Shown: piece after piece, positions 51,681 through 61,105 of the stretch
Position numbering within the stretch: position 1 is the stretch's first letter
Layout: the number at the start of each line of letters is the position of its first letter
NCBI GenBank assembly: GCA_044426235.1
Contig: JAWXUS010000006.1
Span: forward strand, 12,902 to 76,901
From: JAGHEK01 sp044426235
GTDB lineage: Bacteria; Bacillota; Clostridia; Peptostreptococcales; Peptostreptococcaceae
Direction of reading: 5' to 3'
Length of the DNA: 64,000 bases
Notes under the pieces: generated by a model
Database searches by the model: none
Told to the model about the DNA's origin: nothing
The model's input: the letters and a program-made list of their open reading frames with translations, nothing else
Position numbers and translations under genes: made by a program

Positions 51681-52952
51681 TTGCTATCACAATTAAAACA
51701 GGCATGGAAAATTAAAGGTGTAAGATCTAAGATATTATATACTTTAATGATGATAACTGTATTTAGGATAGGTGCTACGATCCCAGTTCCAGGAGTTGAC
51801 TCAGATGTTATAAAGGGCATGGTAGGCGATAATAGTCTCCTGTCTTTATATAACATGTTAACTGGTGGTGCATTTAGTAACTTTACTTTATTCGCCCTAG
51901 GAATAGGACCAGCAATAACGGCATCTATAATAATACAACTTCTTACAATTGGTTTTGAGAGTTTGGAAGAACTTCAAAAATCAGGTGAAGAAGGTAAGAA
52001 AAAAATTAATAAATATACTAAATATACTGCATTAGCACTTGCATTTTTACAAGCGACGGCTATTACACTTGGAATAGTTAGAGGAGCTTTAACAGAACCT
52101 GATAATGTATTTTTTATAATAACTGTTATAATGACACTAGTTGGGGCGAGTATGTTTTTAATGTGGATAGGAGATAAAATTACCGAAAAAGGTTTAGGTA
52201 ATGGAAGTTCTATCATTATATTTATAGGGATAATTTCAACTGTACCAAATGATATTATAAACATTGTGGCTATGATTCAAGAGGGAACTTTAAATATTAG
52301 TTTAGCAGTTTTACTTGCAGTAATTATACTTTTAACTATTGCGGCTGTAACTTATATTCAAGAAGCAGTTAGAAAAATACCTGTACAGTATGCAAAAAGG
52401 GTTGTAGGAAGAAAAATGTATGGGGGACAAAGTTCTCATATACCAATGAAGGTAAATCAATCAGGTGTAATGCCTGTTATATTTGCAAGTTCGCTTTTAG
52501 CATTCCCGCAAACTGTAGCTATGTTTATTGGAGCAGATGCTCAAGCATTTGTTCAAACTTATTTAAGTCCTATGGAAACTCCAGGGGTCTTTATATATAG
52601 AACTCTTGAAATTTTCTTAATAGTATTTTTCGCTTATTTCTATACAACAGTATCATTTAATACTGAAGATATAGCTAATAATATGAAAAATAATGGCGGA
52701 TTTGTGCCAGGTATTAGACCAGGTCAGCCGACTATTGACTATTTAAATAGAATATTATCAAGATTAACTTTAGCTGGAGCACTTTTCTTAGCATGTATAG
52801 TAATGGTTTCTGCAATCAGTACTTACTTTATGGAAATACAAGTGTCACTTGCTGGAACATCAATTATAATAGTAGTTGGAGTTGCATTAGAGCTTAAAAA
52901 ACAGTTAGAATCAAATTTAGTTATGAGAACATATCAAGGTTTCTTAAAATAA
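51681..52952 (+). CDS. secY: preprotein translocase channel SecY
   Basis: The 423-residue protein has ten predicted membrane segments and the lateral-gate and plug features of SecY, including IPVPGVD after the first segment and the cytoplasmic RRIPVQYAKR-like loop (VRKIPVQYAKRVVGRK). It forms the Sec channel with SecE, encoded at 26488. The start is TTG 51681 after GAGGTGGGTGAG. Confidence 0.97.
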   Translation: MLSQLKQAWKIKGVRSKILYTLMMITVFRIGATIPVPGVDSDVIKGMVGDNSLLSLYNMLTGGAFSNFTLFALGIGPAITASIIIQLLTIGFESLEELQKSGEEGKKKINKYTKYTALALAFLQATAITLGIVRGALTEPDNVFFIITVIMTLVGASMFLMWIGDKITEKGLGNGSSIIIFIGIISTVPNDIINIVAMIQEGTLNISLAVLLAVIILLTIAAVTYIQEAVRKIPVQYAKRVVGRKMYGGQSSHIPMKVNQSGVMPVIFASSLLAFPQTVAMFIGADAQAFVQTYLSPMETPGVFIYRTLEIFLIVFFAYFYTTVSFNTEDIANNMKNNGGFVPGIRPGQPTIDYLNRILSRLTLAGALFLACIVMVSAISTYFMEIQVSLAGTSIIIVVGVALELKKQLESNLVMRTYQGFLK

Positions 52953-52967
52953 ATTGGAGATGATTAT

Positions 52968-53618
52968 ATGAGAATAATATTACTTGGACCTCCTGGTGCT
53001 GGTAAAGGTACTCAAGCAGCAGGTATAGTTGAAAAATACGATATACCTCATATATCAACAGGAGATATATTCAGAAAGAATATAAAAGAGAAAACAGATC
53101 TTGGAAAGAAAGCTAAGGAGTATATAGATCAAGGACTTTTAGTCCCAGATGAATTAACTGTAGGTTTAGTTACAGACAGAATTTCTGAAAAGGACTGTGA
53201 GAAAGGATTTATGTTAGATGGATTCCCAAGGAATGTTTCACAAGCTACACACTTAGATGCGTTTTTAACTAAGACTAATATAACTTTAGATAAAGTAGTT
53301 AATATTGAAGTTGATAAAAATATATTAGTTGAAAGAGCTGTAGGAAGAAGAATTTGTAAATCTTGCGGTGCTACGTATCATATTGATTTTAATCCTTCTA
53401 AAGTAGATGAAAAATGTGATGTTTGTCCTAGCGATTTATATCAAAGAGCAGACGATACAGAAGAGACCGTATCAAAAAGAATTCAAGTTTATTTAGATGA
53501 AACAAGACCATTAGTTGATTATTATTCTAATCAAGGTATAATAGCTAACATAAATGGGCAACAATCTATAGATGTGGTTCTTAAAGATGTAGTTACTGCT
53601 TTAGGAAGTGAAAAATAA
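52968..53618 (+). CDS. adk: adenylate kinase, zinc-containing
   Basis: The 216-residue enzyme converts ATP and AMP into two ADP. P-loop GPPGAGKGTQA, AMP-site DGFPRN, and a LID domain with a zinc site made of CKSC and CDVC, the four-cysteine form usual in Gram-positives. It lies 15 bases after secY. Its stop overlaps the map start (TAATG). Confidence 0.98.
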   Translation: MRIILLGPPGAGKGTQAAGIVEKYDIPHISTGDIFRKNIKEKTDLGKKAKEYIDQGLLVPDELTVGLVTDRISEKDCEKGFMLDGFPRNVSQATHLDAFLTKTNITLDKVVNIEVDKNILVERAVGRRICKSCGATYHIDFNPSKVDEKCDVCPSDLYQRADDTEETVSKRIQVYLDETRPLVDYYSNQGIIANINGQQSIDVVLKDVVTALGSEK

Positions 53619-54367
53619 TGATTATTTTAAAATCAAATAAAGAGATAGAACTTATGAGAGAGGCAGGAAAAATTGTTGCTGAAACTCATGAAATATTAAA
53701 ATCAGCTATTATTCCGGGAATATCTACTTTAGAGTTAGATAAAATAGCTGAAGATAATATTAGAAAATACAATGCTATACCTTCTTTTAAGGGATATGGA
53801 GGATTTCCAGGAAGTATTTGTGCATCAGTTAATGAGGCTGTAGTTCATGGAATTCCAAATAATAAGTATTTACTTAATGAAGGAGATATTGTAAGCTTAG
53901 ATATAGGAGCCTATTATAAAGGATATCATGGTGATTCAGCAAGAACTCATGGAGTTGGTTTGATATCTGAAGAAGATAGGAACTTAATAGAAGTAACTCA
54001 AGAAAGCTTCTATGAAGGAATAAAATTTGCAAGAGAAGGATATAGATTATCAGATATTTCTCATGCAATCCAAGCACACGTTGAAAAACATGGTTATTCA
54101 GTAGTTAGAGACCTTGTAGGTCATGGAATTGGAGTTGATCTTCATGAAGATCCTCAAATACCAAACTATGGAAAGCCAGGTAAAGGTCCAAGACTTCAAG
54201 AAGGTATGGTTTTAGCTATTGAGCCGATGGTTAACATGGGTAAATATGGTGTTAAAACTTTAGCTGATGATTGGACAATAGTTACTTTAGATGGTAAAAA
54301 ATCAGCTCATTACGAGCATACGATAGCTATTACTAAAGAAGAACCAATTATATTAACTAAATTATAA
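53618..54367 (+). CDS. map: methionine aminopeptidase, type I
   Basis: The 249-residue metallopeptidase removes the initiator methionine. Metal ligands are visible in LDIGAYYKGYHGDSART, VGHGIGVDLHEDP and the C-terminal EPMVNMG and YEHTIAI segments. The ATG overlaps the adk stop. Confidence 0.98.
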   Translation: MIILKSNKEIELMREAGKIVAETHEILKSAIIPGISTLELDKIAEDNIRKYNAIPSFKGYGGFPGSICASVNEAVVHGIPNNKYLLNEGDIVSLDIGAYYKGYHGDSARTHGVGLISEEDRNLIEVTQESFYEGIKFAREGYRLSDISHAIQAHVEKHGYSVVRDLVGHGIGVDLHEDPQIPNYGKPGKGPRLQEGMVLAIEPMVNMGKYGVKTLADDWTIVTLDGKKSAHYEHTIAITKEEPIILTKL

Positions 54368-54425
54368 TTGATTAAGCTATCAAGTTAAATCCTTTGATTT
54401 AGCGAATTGAAATGGAGGTTATTTA

Positions 54426-54644
54426 ATGGCCAAAAAAGATGTTATAGAATTAGAAGGTAAAGTTTCAGAAGCTCTACCTAATGCTACATTCAAAGTAAAA
54501 TTAGATAATGGGCATGAGGTTTTATGTCACATATCTGGAAAGCTAAGAATGAACTTCATAAAAATTCTTGAAGGAGATAAAGTGAATGTTGAACTTTCGC
54601 CTTATGATCTAACAAGAGGAAGAATCACTTGGCGTAAGAAGTAG
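54426..54644 (+). CDS. infA: translation initiation factor IF-1
   Basis: The 72-residue OB-fold protein has MAKKDVIELEGKVSEALPNATFKVKLDNGHEVLCHISGKLRMNFI and KVNVELSPYDLTRGRITWRKK, a full canonical IF-1. The ATG follows TGGAGGTTATTTA. Confidence 0.98.
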   Translation: MAKKDVIELEGKVSEALPNATFKVKLDNGHEVLCHISGKLRMNFIKILEGDKVNVELSPYDLTRGRITWRKK

Positions 54645-54672
54645 ACTACATTTAGTCTAAGGAGGGATAACA

Positions 54673-54786
54673 ATGAAAGTAAGACCATCAGTAAAACCAA
54701 TTTGCGAAAAGTGCAAAGTTATAAAAAGAAAAGGTAAAGTAATGGTTATCTGTGAAAATCCAAAGCATAAGCAAAAGCAAGGATAA
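54673..54786 (+). CDS. rpmJ: ribosomal protein L36
   Basis: The 37-residue zinc-binding protein begins MKVRPSVKPICEKCKVIKRK; the ligands are C11, C14, C27 and H32 (C+ form). The ATG at 54673 follows AAGGAGGGATAACA, 28 bases after infA. Confidence 0.97.
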   Translation: MKVRPSVKPICEKCKVIKRKGKVMVICENPKHKQKQG

Positions 54787-54819
54787 TAATTTATACTATT
54801 AATTTATTAAAAAAAGTAG

Positions 54820-54825
54820 TATAAT
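54820..54825 (+). promoter_or_regulatory. possible -10 box of an internal alpha-operon promoter
   Basis: TATAAT at 54820-54825 has only a poor -35 (TATTAA, 54797-54802, 17-base spacer). The arms TATACTA (54792-54798) and TAGTATA (54816-54822) flank and overlap it as an inverted repeat, so it may be an operator. Confidence 0.4.
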
Positions 54826-54907
54826 ATAAGATTGTTAACACTAGAACCATATTTTATTTATATGATACTAAGATTTAACACTAAATTAAGTGTAGGAGGT
54901 GCGAATA

Positions 54908-55279
54908 ATGGCAAGAATATCTGGAGTAGATTTACCTAGAGAAAAAAGATCAGAAATAGCTTTAACTTATATATATGGTATAGGAAGAGCAACTTCTAAT
55001 GAAATATTAGCTAAAGCTGGTATAAACCCTGACATAAGAATAAAAGACTTATCTGAAGATCAAGTAAATGAATTAAGAAAGATAATAGATACTGATTTCT
55101 TAGTTGAAGGTGATTTAAGAAGAGAAATATCTTTAAATATAAAGAGATTAAGAGATATCAAATGTTACAGAGGTATAAGACATGCTAAAGGACTTCCGTT
55201 AAGAGGTCAAAGAACTAAGACTAACGCTAGAACTAGAAAAGGTCCTAGAAAAACTGTATCTCGTAAGAAGAAGAAATAA
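54908..55279 (+). CDS. rpsM: ribosomal protein S13
   Basis: The 123-residue 30S head protein shows MARISGVDLPREKRSEIALTYIYGIGRATSNEIL and the basic RGQRTKTNARTRKGPRKTVSRKKKK tail. ATG 54908 follows AGGAGGTGCGAATA; the in-frame GTG at 54899 is in the ribosome site. Confidence 0.98.
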   Translation: MARISGVDLPREKRSEIALTYIYGIGRATSNEILAKAGINPDIRIKDLSEDQVNELRKIIDTDFLVEGDLRREISLNIKRLRDIKCYRGIRHAKGLPLRGQRTKTNARTRKGPRKTVSRKKKK

Positions 55280-55301
55280 TAACTAGATAGGAGGGAAAAC
55301 A

Positions 55302-55700
55302 ATGGCTAAACCAAAAAAGAAAGTTACTCGTGTAAAAAGAAGAGAGCGTAAGAACATAGAGCGTGGTCAAGCGCATATACAATCAACTTTTAACAATACT
55401 ATAATAACTTTAACTGATGTTCATGGAAATGCTATATCAGCTGCAAGTTCAGGACAATTAGGATTTAAAGGTTCAAGAAAAGCAACTCCATTTGCATCTC
55501 AAATGGCTGCAGAAATGGCTGCAAAAGCTGCTATGGAACACGGTCTTAAGACTGTTGAAGTATTCGTAAAAGGTCCAGGTTCTGGAAGAGAAGCTGCGAT
55601 AAGAGCTTTACAAGCTACAGGTCTAGAAGTAACTATGATAAAGGATGTTACTCCAATTCCTCACAACGGATGTAGACCACCAAAGAGAAGAAGAGTGTAA
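55302..55700 (+). CDS. rpsK: ribosomal protein S11
   Basis: The 132-residue platform protein shows ERGQAHIQSTFNNTIITLTDVHGNAISAASSGQLGFKGSRKATPFASQMAAE. It ends DVTPIPHNGCRPPKRRRV. The ATG follows TAGGAGGG. Confidence 0.98.
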   Translation: MAKPKKKVTRVKRRERKNIERGQAHIQSTFNNTIITLTDVHGNAISAASSGQLGFKGSRKATPFASQMAAEMAAKAAMEHGLKTVEVFVKGPGSGREAAIRALQATGLEVTMIKDVTPIPHNGCRPPKRRRV

Positions 55701-55732
55701 TTAGAGAAATAATTTTTAGGAGGAAATAGCTA

Positions 55733-56326
55733 ATGGCAGTAAATAGAGTTCCAGTGCTAAAAAGATGTAGATCGCTTGATATGGATCCGATCTATTTAGG
55801 AATCAATAAAAAGTCAAATAGACAACCAAAATCATCACATAAAAAAATGAGCGAATATGGTCTTCAATTACGTGAAAAGCAAAAAGCTAAATTTATATAT
55901 GGTGTATTAGAAAAACCTTTCAGAAACTACTATGAAAAAGCTGACAAGATGGATGGAATGACAGGTACTAACCTTTTAATTCTTTTAGAATCAAGATTAG
56001 ATAACATAGTATTCCGTATGGGTCTTGCTAGAACTAGAAGAGAATCAAGACAAATAGTTTCTCATGATCAACTTTTAGTTAATGGTAAAAGAGTTAATAT
56101 AGCATCTTACTTAGTTAAGCCAGGAGATGTTATAGAAGTTAAAGAAAAGCACAAAACTTCTCCAAGATACAAAGAAGTTGTAGAAGTTACTAGTGGACGT
56201 ATCGTTCCTGAGTGGATAGATGCAGACATGGCAAATTTAAAAGCAACTATAAAAGAACTTCCAAAAAGAGACGCTATAGACATACCTGTTAACGAAGTTT
56301 TAATTGTTGAATTATATTCTAAATAG
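55733..56326 (+). CDS. rpsD: ribosomal protein S4
   Basis: The 197-residue 16S rRNA binder has an S4 RNA-binding domain (ESRLDNIVFRMGLARTRRESRQIVSHDQLLVNGKRVNIASYLV). The N-terminal zinc cysteines of many S4 proteins are missing; only one Cys is present, so this is the zinc-free form. S4 autoregulates its own gene in several bacteria. The ATG follows TAGGAGG. Confidence 0.97.
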   Translation: MAVNRVPVLKRCRSLDMDPIYLGINKKSNRQPKSSHKKMSEYGLQLREKQKAKFIYGVLEKPFRNYYEKADKMDGMTGTNLLILLESRLDNIVFRMGLARTRRESRQIVSHDQLLVNGKRVNIASYLVKPGDVIEVKEKHKTSPRYKEVVEVTSGRIVPEWIDADMANLKATIKELPKRDAIDIPVNEVLIVELYSK

Positions 56327-56370
56327 TAACTAGTAACCTAGCGACTACTCACGGCAGGAGGTGCTTTGTA

Positions 56371-57318
56371 GTGTTTGATTTCAACAAACCAAATATTGAA
56401 ATAACTGAAATTTCAGAGGATAAAAGATATGGAAGATTTGTACTTGAACCATTAGAAAGAGGCTATGGTACAACGTTAGGAAACTCTCTTAGAAGAGTTA
56501 TGCTTTCTTCATTACCAGGAGTGGCTGTAAATGCTATAAGAATCGATGGTGTATTACATGAATTTTCGACTATCCCAGGTGTTAAAGAAGATGTAACTGA
56601 AATAATATTGTCATTAAAAGAATTATCTGCAACTATTGATGGTGAAGGTGATAGAACTCTTAAAATAGAGGCTCAAGGACCTTGTACTATTAAAGGATCA
56701 GATATTATATGTCCTCCAGATGTTGAAATATTAAGTGAAGATTTACATATAGCAACGCTAAGTGAAAATTCGAAACTTAACATGGAAATATATATAACTA
56801 CTGGAAGAGGATATGTATCTGCAGAAGATAATAAAACTAGTAGCATGCCAATAGGAGTTTTAGCAGTAGATTCTATATATACACCTATTGAAAAAGTAAG
56901 CTATTATGTAGAACCAACAAGAGTGGGTCAAAAGTCAGATTATGAAAAATTAGTACTAGAAGTTTGGACTAATGGAAGCATAAATCCTCAAAAGGGAATA
57001 TCTCTTGCATCTAAAGTTTTAGTTGAACATTTATCATTATTTATAGATTTAACTGAACATGTTAATAACATTGAAGTTATGGTAGAAAAAGAAGAAGACC
57101 AAAAAGAAAAAGTCCTTGAAATGTCAATCGATGAATTAGATTTATCTGTTAGATCTTATAACTGTTTAAAAAGAGCGGGAATTAATACAGTTGAAGAATT
57201 AGCTAATAAATCTGAAGATGATATGATGAAAGTTAGAAACTTAGGAAAGAAATCTTTAGAAGAAGTAATCCAAAAGTTAGAAGAACTTGGACTTGGACTT
57301 AAACCAGGCGAAGAATAA
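56371..57318 (+). CDS. rpoA: RNA polymerase alpha subunit
   Basis: The 315-residue subunit has the assembly domain (LEPLERGYGTTLGNSLRRVMLSSLPG) and, after a linker near 230-245, the C-terminal domain with SVRSYNCLKRAGINTVEEL and LGKKSLEEVIQKL. This domain contacts UP elements and activators. The start is GTG 56371 after CAGGAGGTG. Confidence 0.98.
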   Translation: MFDFNKPNIEITEISEDKRYGRFVLEPLERGYGTTLGNSLRRVMLSSLPGVAVNAIRIDGVLHEFSTIPGVKEDVTEIILSLKELSATIDGEGDRTLKIEAQGPCTIKGSDIICPPDVEILSEDLHIATLSENSKLNMEIYITTGRGYVSAEDNKTSSMPIGVLAVDSIYTPIEKVSYYVEPTRVGQKSDYEKLVLEVWTNGSINPQKGISLASKVLVEHLSLFIDLTEHVNNIEVMVEKEEDQKEKVLEMSIDELDLSVRSYNCLKRAGINTVEELANKSEDDMMKVRNLGKKSLEEVIQKLEELGLGLKPGEE

Positions 57319-57339
57319 AAGAGAAGGAGGTATAGTACT

Positions 57340-57681
57340 ATGGCTAATTACCGTAAATTAGGACGTGAGACTTCTCACAGAAACCTTATGTTAAGAAACT
57401 TAGTAACTGATTTACTAAGAAACGGAAGAATAGAAACTACTGTTACTAGAGCAAAAGAAACTCGTAGAATGGCAGAAAAAATGATAACTCTTGGTAAAAG
57501 AGGAGATTTACATGCTAGAAGACAAGCTTTAGCTTACATCATAGATGAAACAGTTGTTAGCAACTTATTCACAGAAATAGCTCCAAAGTATGCAGAGAGA
57601 AATGGTGGATACACTAGAATAATCAAAAAAGGTCCTAGAAGAGGGGACGCTGCTGAAATGGCATTCATAGAATTAGTATAA
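57340..57681 (+). CDS. rplQ: ribosomal protein L17
   Basis: The 113-residue protein shows YRKLGRETSHRNLMLRNLVTDLLRNGRIETTVTRAKETRRMAEKMITL and ends RRGDAAEMAFIELV. It is the last gene of the superoperon; two terminators follow. The ATG lies behind GAAGGAGGTA. Confidence 0.98.
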   Translation: MANYRKLGRETSHRNLMLRNLVTDLLRNGRIETTVTRAKETRRMAEKMITLGKRGDLHARRQALAYIIDETVVSNLFTEIAPKYAERNGGYTRIIKKGPRRGDAAEMAFIELV

Positions 57682-57687
57682 TTCATT

Positions 57688-57718
57688 AAAGGATTAAGTT
57701 TTTACTTAATCCTTTTTT
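57688..57718 (+). terminator. terminator of the S10-spc-alpha superoperon
   Basis: 12-bp perfect stem AAAGGATTAAGT/ACTTAATCCTTT, TTTT loop, T tract. Confidence 0.93.
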
Positions 57719-57740
57719 ATATACTTTTGTTTGAATAGTA

Positions 57741-57785
57741 AAAAACTAAAATAATTAAATAATAATTTAATTATTTTAGTTTTTT
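57741..57785. terminator. second, very long AT-rich hairpin after rplQ
   Basis: 20-bp perfect stem (57741-57760 with 57765-57784) and 4-base loop AATA. It carries A and T tracts on both sides. There is a single G/C pair in the stem, so it is probably a backup terminator. Confidence 0.7.
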
Positions 57786-57800
57786 ATTTATTCTAGAATA

Positions 57801-57829
57801 TAAACACTTTTATATAAATATGTTAAAAT
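57801..57829 (+). promoter_or_regulatory. possible promoter of ecfA1-ecfA2-ecfT-truA
   Basis: TAAACA (57801-57806), 17-base spacer, TAAAAT (57824-57829). Confidence 0.45.
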
Positions 57830-57861
57830 AGAAAATATTAAATTAATGGAAAGGATTTTTT

Positions 57862-58698
57862 ATGAATAATATTATAAAAGTTGATGGTTTATCATTTGAA
57901 TATATATCAGATGAAGAAACTACAAAAGCTATAAATGATTTAAGTTTTAATATTAAAGAGGGTGAATTTGTAGCTATTATAGGTCATAATGGTTGTGGGA
58001 AATCTACTTTATCAAAAAACTTAAATGCAATACTTACTCCAACTAGTGGAGATATAATTATAGATGGGTTTAATACTAAAAATGAAGAAAATTTATGGGA
58101 TATTAGACAAAGAGCTGGAATGGTTTTTCAAAATCCAGATAATCAAATAGTAGCAACTATTGTTGAAGAAGATGTTGCTTTTGGTCCTGAAAATTTAGGT
58201 ATTGATCCATTAGAGATTAGAAGAATAGTTGATGAGTCTTTAAAATGTGTTGGAATGTATGAATTTAAGGATAAACAACCACATATGCTATCTGGAGGTC
58301 AAAAACAAAGAGTTGCAATAGCAGGAGTTATTTCTATGAAGCCTAAGTGTATAATTTTTGATGAGGCAACTGCTATGCTTGATCCAAATGGTAGACAAGA
58401 GGTTATGAAAACTATAAAAAGACTTAATAAAGAGGAAAATATAACTGTTATTCATATAACTCATTTTATGGAAGAGGCTGTTGATTGTGATAGAATAATA
58501 GTTATTGAAAAAGGAGAAAAAATCTTAGAGGGTACTCCAAGAGAAGTTTTTTCGCACATAGATATTTTAAAAAGTATAGGACTAGATGTTCCATATATGG
58601 TTGAGTTATCTAATTTATTGAATAATGAGGGTGTGAAGATAGAAAATAATATATTAACTGTAGATGAGATGGTGGATAAATTATGTCAATTAGTATAA
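57862..58698 (+). CDS. ecfA1: ECF transporter ATPase EcfA1
   Basis: The 278-residue ABC ATPase has Walker A GHNGCGKST, signature LSGGQKQR and Walker B IIFDEATAMLDP. The DEATAMLDP form is typical of EcfA1. With EcfA2 and EcfT it makes the shared energizing module for vitamin and metal uptake S-components, none of which is encoded in this window. The ATG follows GGAAAGGA. It overlaps ecfA2 by 16 bases. Confidence 0.95.
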   Translation: MNNIIKVDGLSFEYISDEETTKAINDLSFNIKEGEFVAIIGHNGCGKSTLSKNLNAILTPTSGDIIIDGFNTKNEENLWDIRQRAGMVFQNPDNQIVATIVEEDVAFGPENLGIDPLEIRRIVDESLKCVGMYEFKDKQPHMLSGGQKQRVAIAGVISMKPKCIIFDEATAMLDPNGRQEVMKTIKRLNKEENITVIHITHFMEEAVDCDRIIVIEKGEKILEGTPREVFSHIDILKSIGLDVPYMVELSNLLNNEGVKIENNILTVDEMVDKLCQLV

Positions 58699-59543
58699 AA
58701 AATTTAGTGCATATATATAATGAAGAAATGCCTTTTTCTAGTAAAGCACTTGATGATGTTAGTTTGGAAATTAAAAAAGGTGATTTAGTTGGTCTTATTG
58801 GGCATACTGGTTCTGGTAAATCAACTTTAATTCAACATTTAAATGGAATATTAAAACCTTCATCAGGACGTATTTTAATAAATGGGTTTGATATTACAGA
58901 AAATAATATAAATTTGGTTGATATTAGAAAGAGGGTTGGAGTAGTTTTTCAGTATCCAGAATATCAATTATTTGAAGAAACTATAGAAAAAGACATAGCT
59001 TATGGACCTAGAAATCTTAATTTAGATGATGATGAAATTAAAAAGAGAGTTATAGAATCGATGGAGTCTGTTGGATTAAGCTATAATGATTTTAAGGATA
59101 AATCACCATTTGATTTATCAGGTGGACAAAAAAGAAGAGTAGCAATAGCAGGAGTTATAGCTATGAAACCTGAAGTATTGATTTTAGATGAACCAACTGC
59201 AGGCCTTGATCCTAGTGGTAGAGATGAAATATTTAATTTAATAAAAGATTTGCATCAAAAAGATAATATAACTGTAATTTTATCTTCTCATAGTATGGAT
59301 GATATGGCTAAATTAGTTAAGACTCTTATAGTTATGAATAATGGTAAAGTTGAGTTTATTGGAACTCCAAAAGAAGTGTTTAATGAGAATGCTATAAGAT
59401 TAAAAGAAATTGGTCTTGATGTACCTCAAGTATTAGAATTATGTATTAAGCTTAAAGATAAAGGTTTTGATATTAATAATTGTATAACTATAGATGATGT
59501 TAAGGAAGAAATTTTGAAATTTTTGAGAGGTAGAAAATGTTAA
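58683..59543 (+). CDS. ecfA2: ECF transporter ATPase EcfA2
   Basis: The 286-residue ABC ATPase has Walker A GHTGSGKST, signature LSGGQKRR and Walker B LILDEPTAGLDP, the EcfA2 form. It pairs with EcfA1 as a heterodimer beneath EcfT. Its start lies within the end of ecfA1 and its end overlaps ecfT by 7 bases. Confidence 0.95.
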   Translation: MSISIKNLVHIYNEEMPFSSKALDDVSLEIKKGDLVGLIGHTGSGKSTLIQHLNGILKPSSGRILINGFDITENNINLVDIRKRVGVVFQYPEYQLFEETIEKDIAYGPRNLNLDDDEIKKRVIESMESVGLSYNDFKDKSPFDLSGGQKRRVAIAGVIAMKPEVLILDEPTAGLDPSGRDEIFNLIKDLHQKDNITVILSSHSMDDMAKLVKTLIVMNNGKVEFIGTPKEVFNENAIRLKEIGLDVPQVLELCIKLKDKGFDINNCITIDDVKEEILKFLRGRKC

Positions 59544-60337
59544 AAGATATTACAATTGGACAATATTATCCGGCTAAATCGATTATTCATAGTTTAGATG
59601 CGAGAGTAAAACTTATTGCAACGTTTATTTTTATGACATCTATTTTTATAGTTGATAATTTTTCACATTATTTATTAGTGTTAATTTTTTTAGTATCGGT
59701 TATTAAATCTTCAAATATACCTAGTAAGTTTATATTTAAAGGATTAAAGCCACTTAGATTTATTATCTTATTTACGTTTATCATAAATGTATTTTTTATT
59801 CCTGGAGAAACTATATGGTCGTTTGGATTTTTAAGTGTAACTAAAGAAGGTTTAAGTCAAGCTACTTTTATGTCTGTTAGATTGTTATTTTTAGTTATTG
59901 GAACTTCAATATTAACTCTAACAACGTCACCGATGGATTTAACTGATGGAATAGAAAAACTTTTTGAAAAGTTTAAAAAAATTGGTGTACCTGTTCATGA
60001 ACTAGCAATGATGATGACTATTGCTCTTAGATTTATACCAACTTTACTTGATGAGACTGATAAAATTATGAAGGCACAAATGTCTAGAGGCGCAGATCTT
60101 GAAAGTAAAAATTTAATGGAGAGAGCTAAATCATTAATTCCAATTTTAGTACCACTTTTTATAAATGCATTTAAAAGAGCAGATGAATTATCTGTTGCTA
60201 TGGAAGCTAGATGTTATAGAGGTGGATTAAATAGAACTAAAATGAAAATATCTGTTATAACAAAAGAAGATAAGATATCTTTTGGAATATTATTTATTTA
60301 CTTGGCCATAATTTTATTTATGAGGTTTTATATATGA
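59537..60337 (+). CDS. ecfT: ECF transporter scaffold membrane protein EcfT
   Basis: The 266-residue protein has about five to six membrane segments. Near the C-terminal half it carries the coupling helices with the two short arginine motifs (MSRGAD and MEARCYRGG) that touch the ATPases. It overlaps both neighbours by a few bases, so the four genes form one operon. Confidence 0.93.
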   Translation: MLKDITIGQYYPAKSIIHSLDARVKLIATFIFMTSIFIVDNFSHYLLVLIFLVSVIKSSNIPSKFIFKGLKPLRFIILFTFIINVFFIPGETIWSFGFLSVTKEGLSQATFMSVRLLFLVIGTSILTLTTSPMDLTDGIEKLFEKFKKIGVPVHELAMMMTIALRFIPTLLDETDKIMKAQMSRGADLESKNLMERAKSLIPILVPLFINAFKRADELSVAMEARCYRGGLNRTKMKISVITKEDKISFGILFIYLAIILFMRFYI

Positions 60338-61068
60338 GAAATATAAAAATAACTATTCAATATAATGGTAGTGAGTATTGTGGTTGGCAAAGTCAACCTA
60401 ATTCACTTGGTATACAAGGTAATATTGAAAATGCAATTTATTATATAACTAAGGAAAAAGTTAAAATAATTGGATCTGGAAGAACTGATGCAGGTGTACA
60501 TTCTTTAGGGCAAGTTGCAAATTTTAATTTAATTTCAAATATAGCAACTGATAAAATATGTAGCGCATTAAATTCAAAGTTACCACAGGATATAAGTATT
60601 ATTGATTGTGAGGAAGTTAGTGAAAAATTTCATTCAAGATATAGTGCAAAGAAAAAAACTTATAGATACTTAATTAGTAATTCTAAGTATAGAAATCCTA
60701 TATATAAAGATATTTCTTATCAAGTTAAGTATGATTTAGATATTGATAAATTAAAAAATGAAGCTCAAAGCCTTATTGGAACTTATGATTTTAAAGGATT
60801 TATGAGTTCGGGTTCTCAAGTAAATGATACTGTTAGAACTATTGAAGATATTAATATATATGAAAATAATGAAGGATTAATAGTTATTGAAGTAACTGGA
60901 AATGGATTTTTATATAATATGGTTAGAATAATAGTTGGAACTCTTATTGATATAGGGCGAGGAAGAATAAATATAGCATTAAAAGACATCATTTCTAGTA
61001 AAAATAGAGAAATGGCAGGTCATACTGCACCATCAAATGGATTATTTCTTAAAAAAGTTTATTATTAA
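60334..61068 (+). CDS. truA: tRNA pseudouridine(38-40) synthase TruA
   Basis: The 244-residue protein modifies the anticodon stem-loop of many tRNAs. The catalytic aspartate is in GSGRTDAGVHSLGQVANF, and NGFLYNMVRIIVGTLIDIGRG is the family motif. Its ATG overlaps the ecfT stop. Confidence 0.97.
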   Translation: MRNIKITIQYNGSEYCGWQSQPNSLGIQGNIENAIYYITKEKVKIIGSGRTDAGVHSLGQVANFNLISNIATDKICSALNSKLPQDISIIDCEEVSEKFHSRYSAKKKTYRYLISNSKYRNPIYKDISYQVKYDLDIDKLKNEAQSLIGTYDFKGFMSSGSQVNDTVRTIEDINIYENNEGLIVIEVTGNGFLYNMVRIIVGTLIDIGRGRINIALKDIISSKNREMAGHTAPSNGLFLKKVYY

Positions 61069-61070
61069 TC

Positions 61071-61099
61071 TTGACACGTAAAACGTATTGTATTAAAAT
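61071..61099 (+). promoter_or_regulatory. promoter of rplM-rpsI
   Basis: TTGACA (61071-61076), 17-base spacer, TAAAAT (61094-61099). It lies 2 bases after the truA stop. Confidence 0.88.
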
Positions 61100-61105
61100 G
61101 AATTA

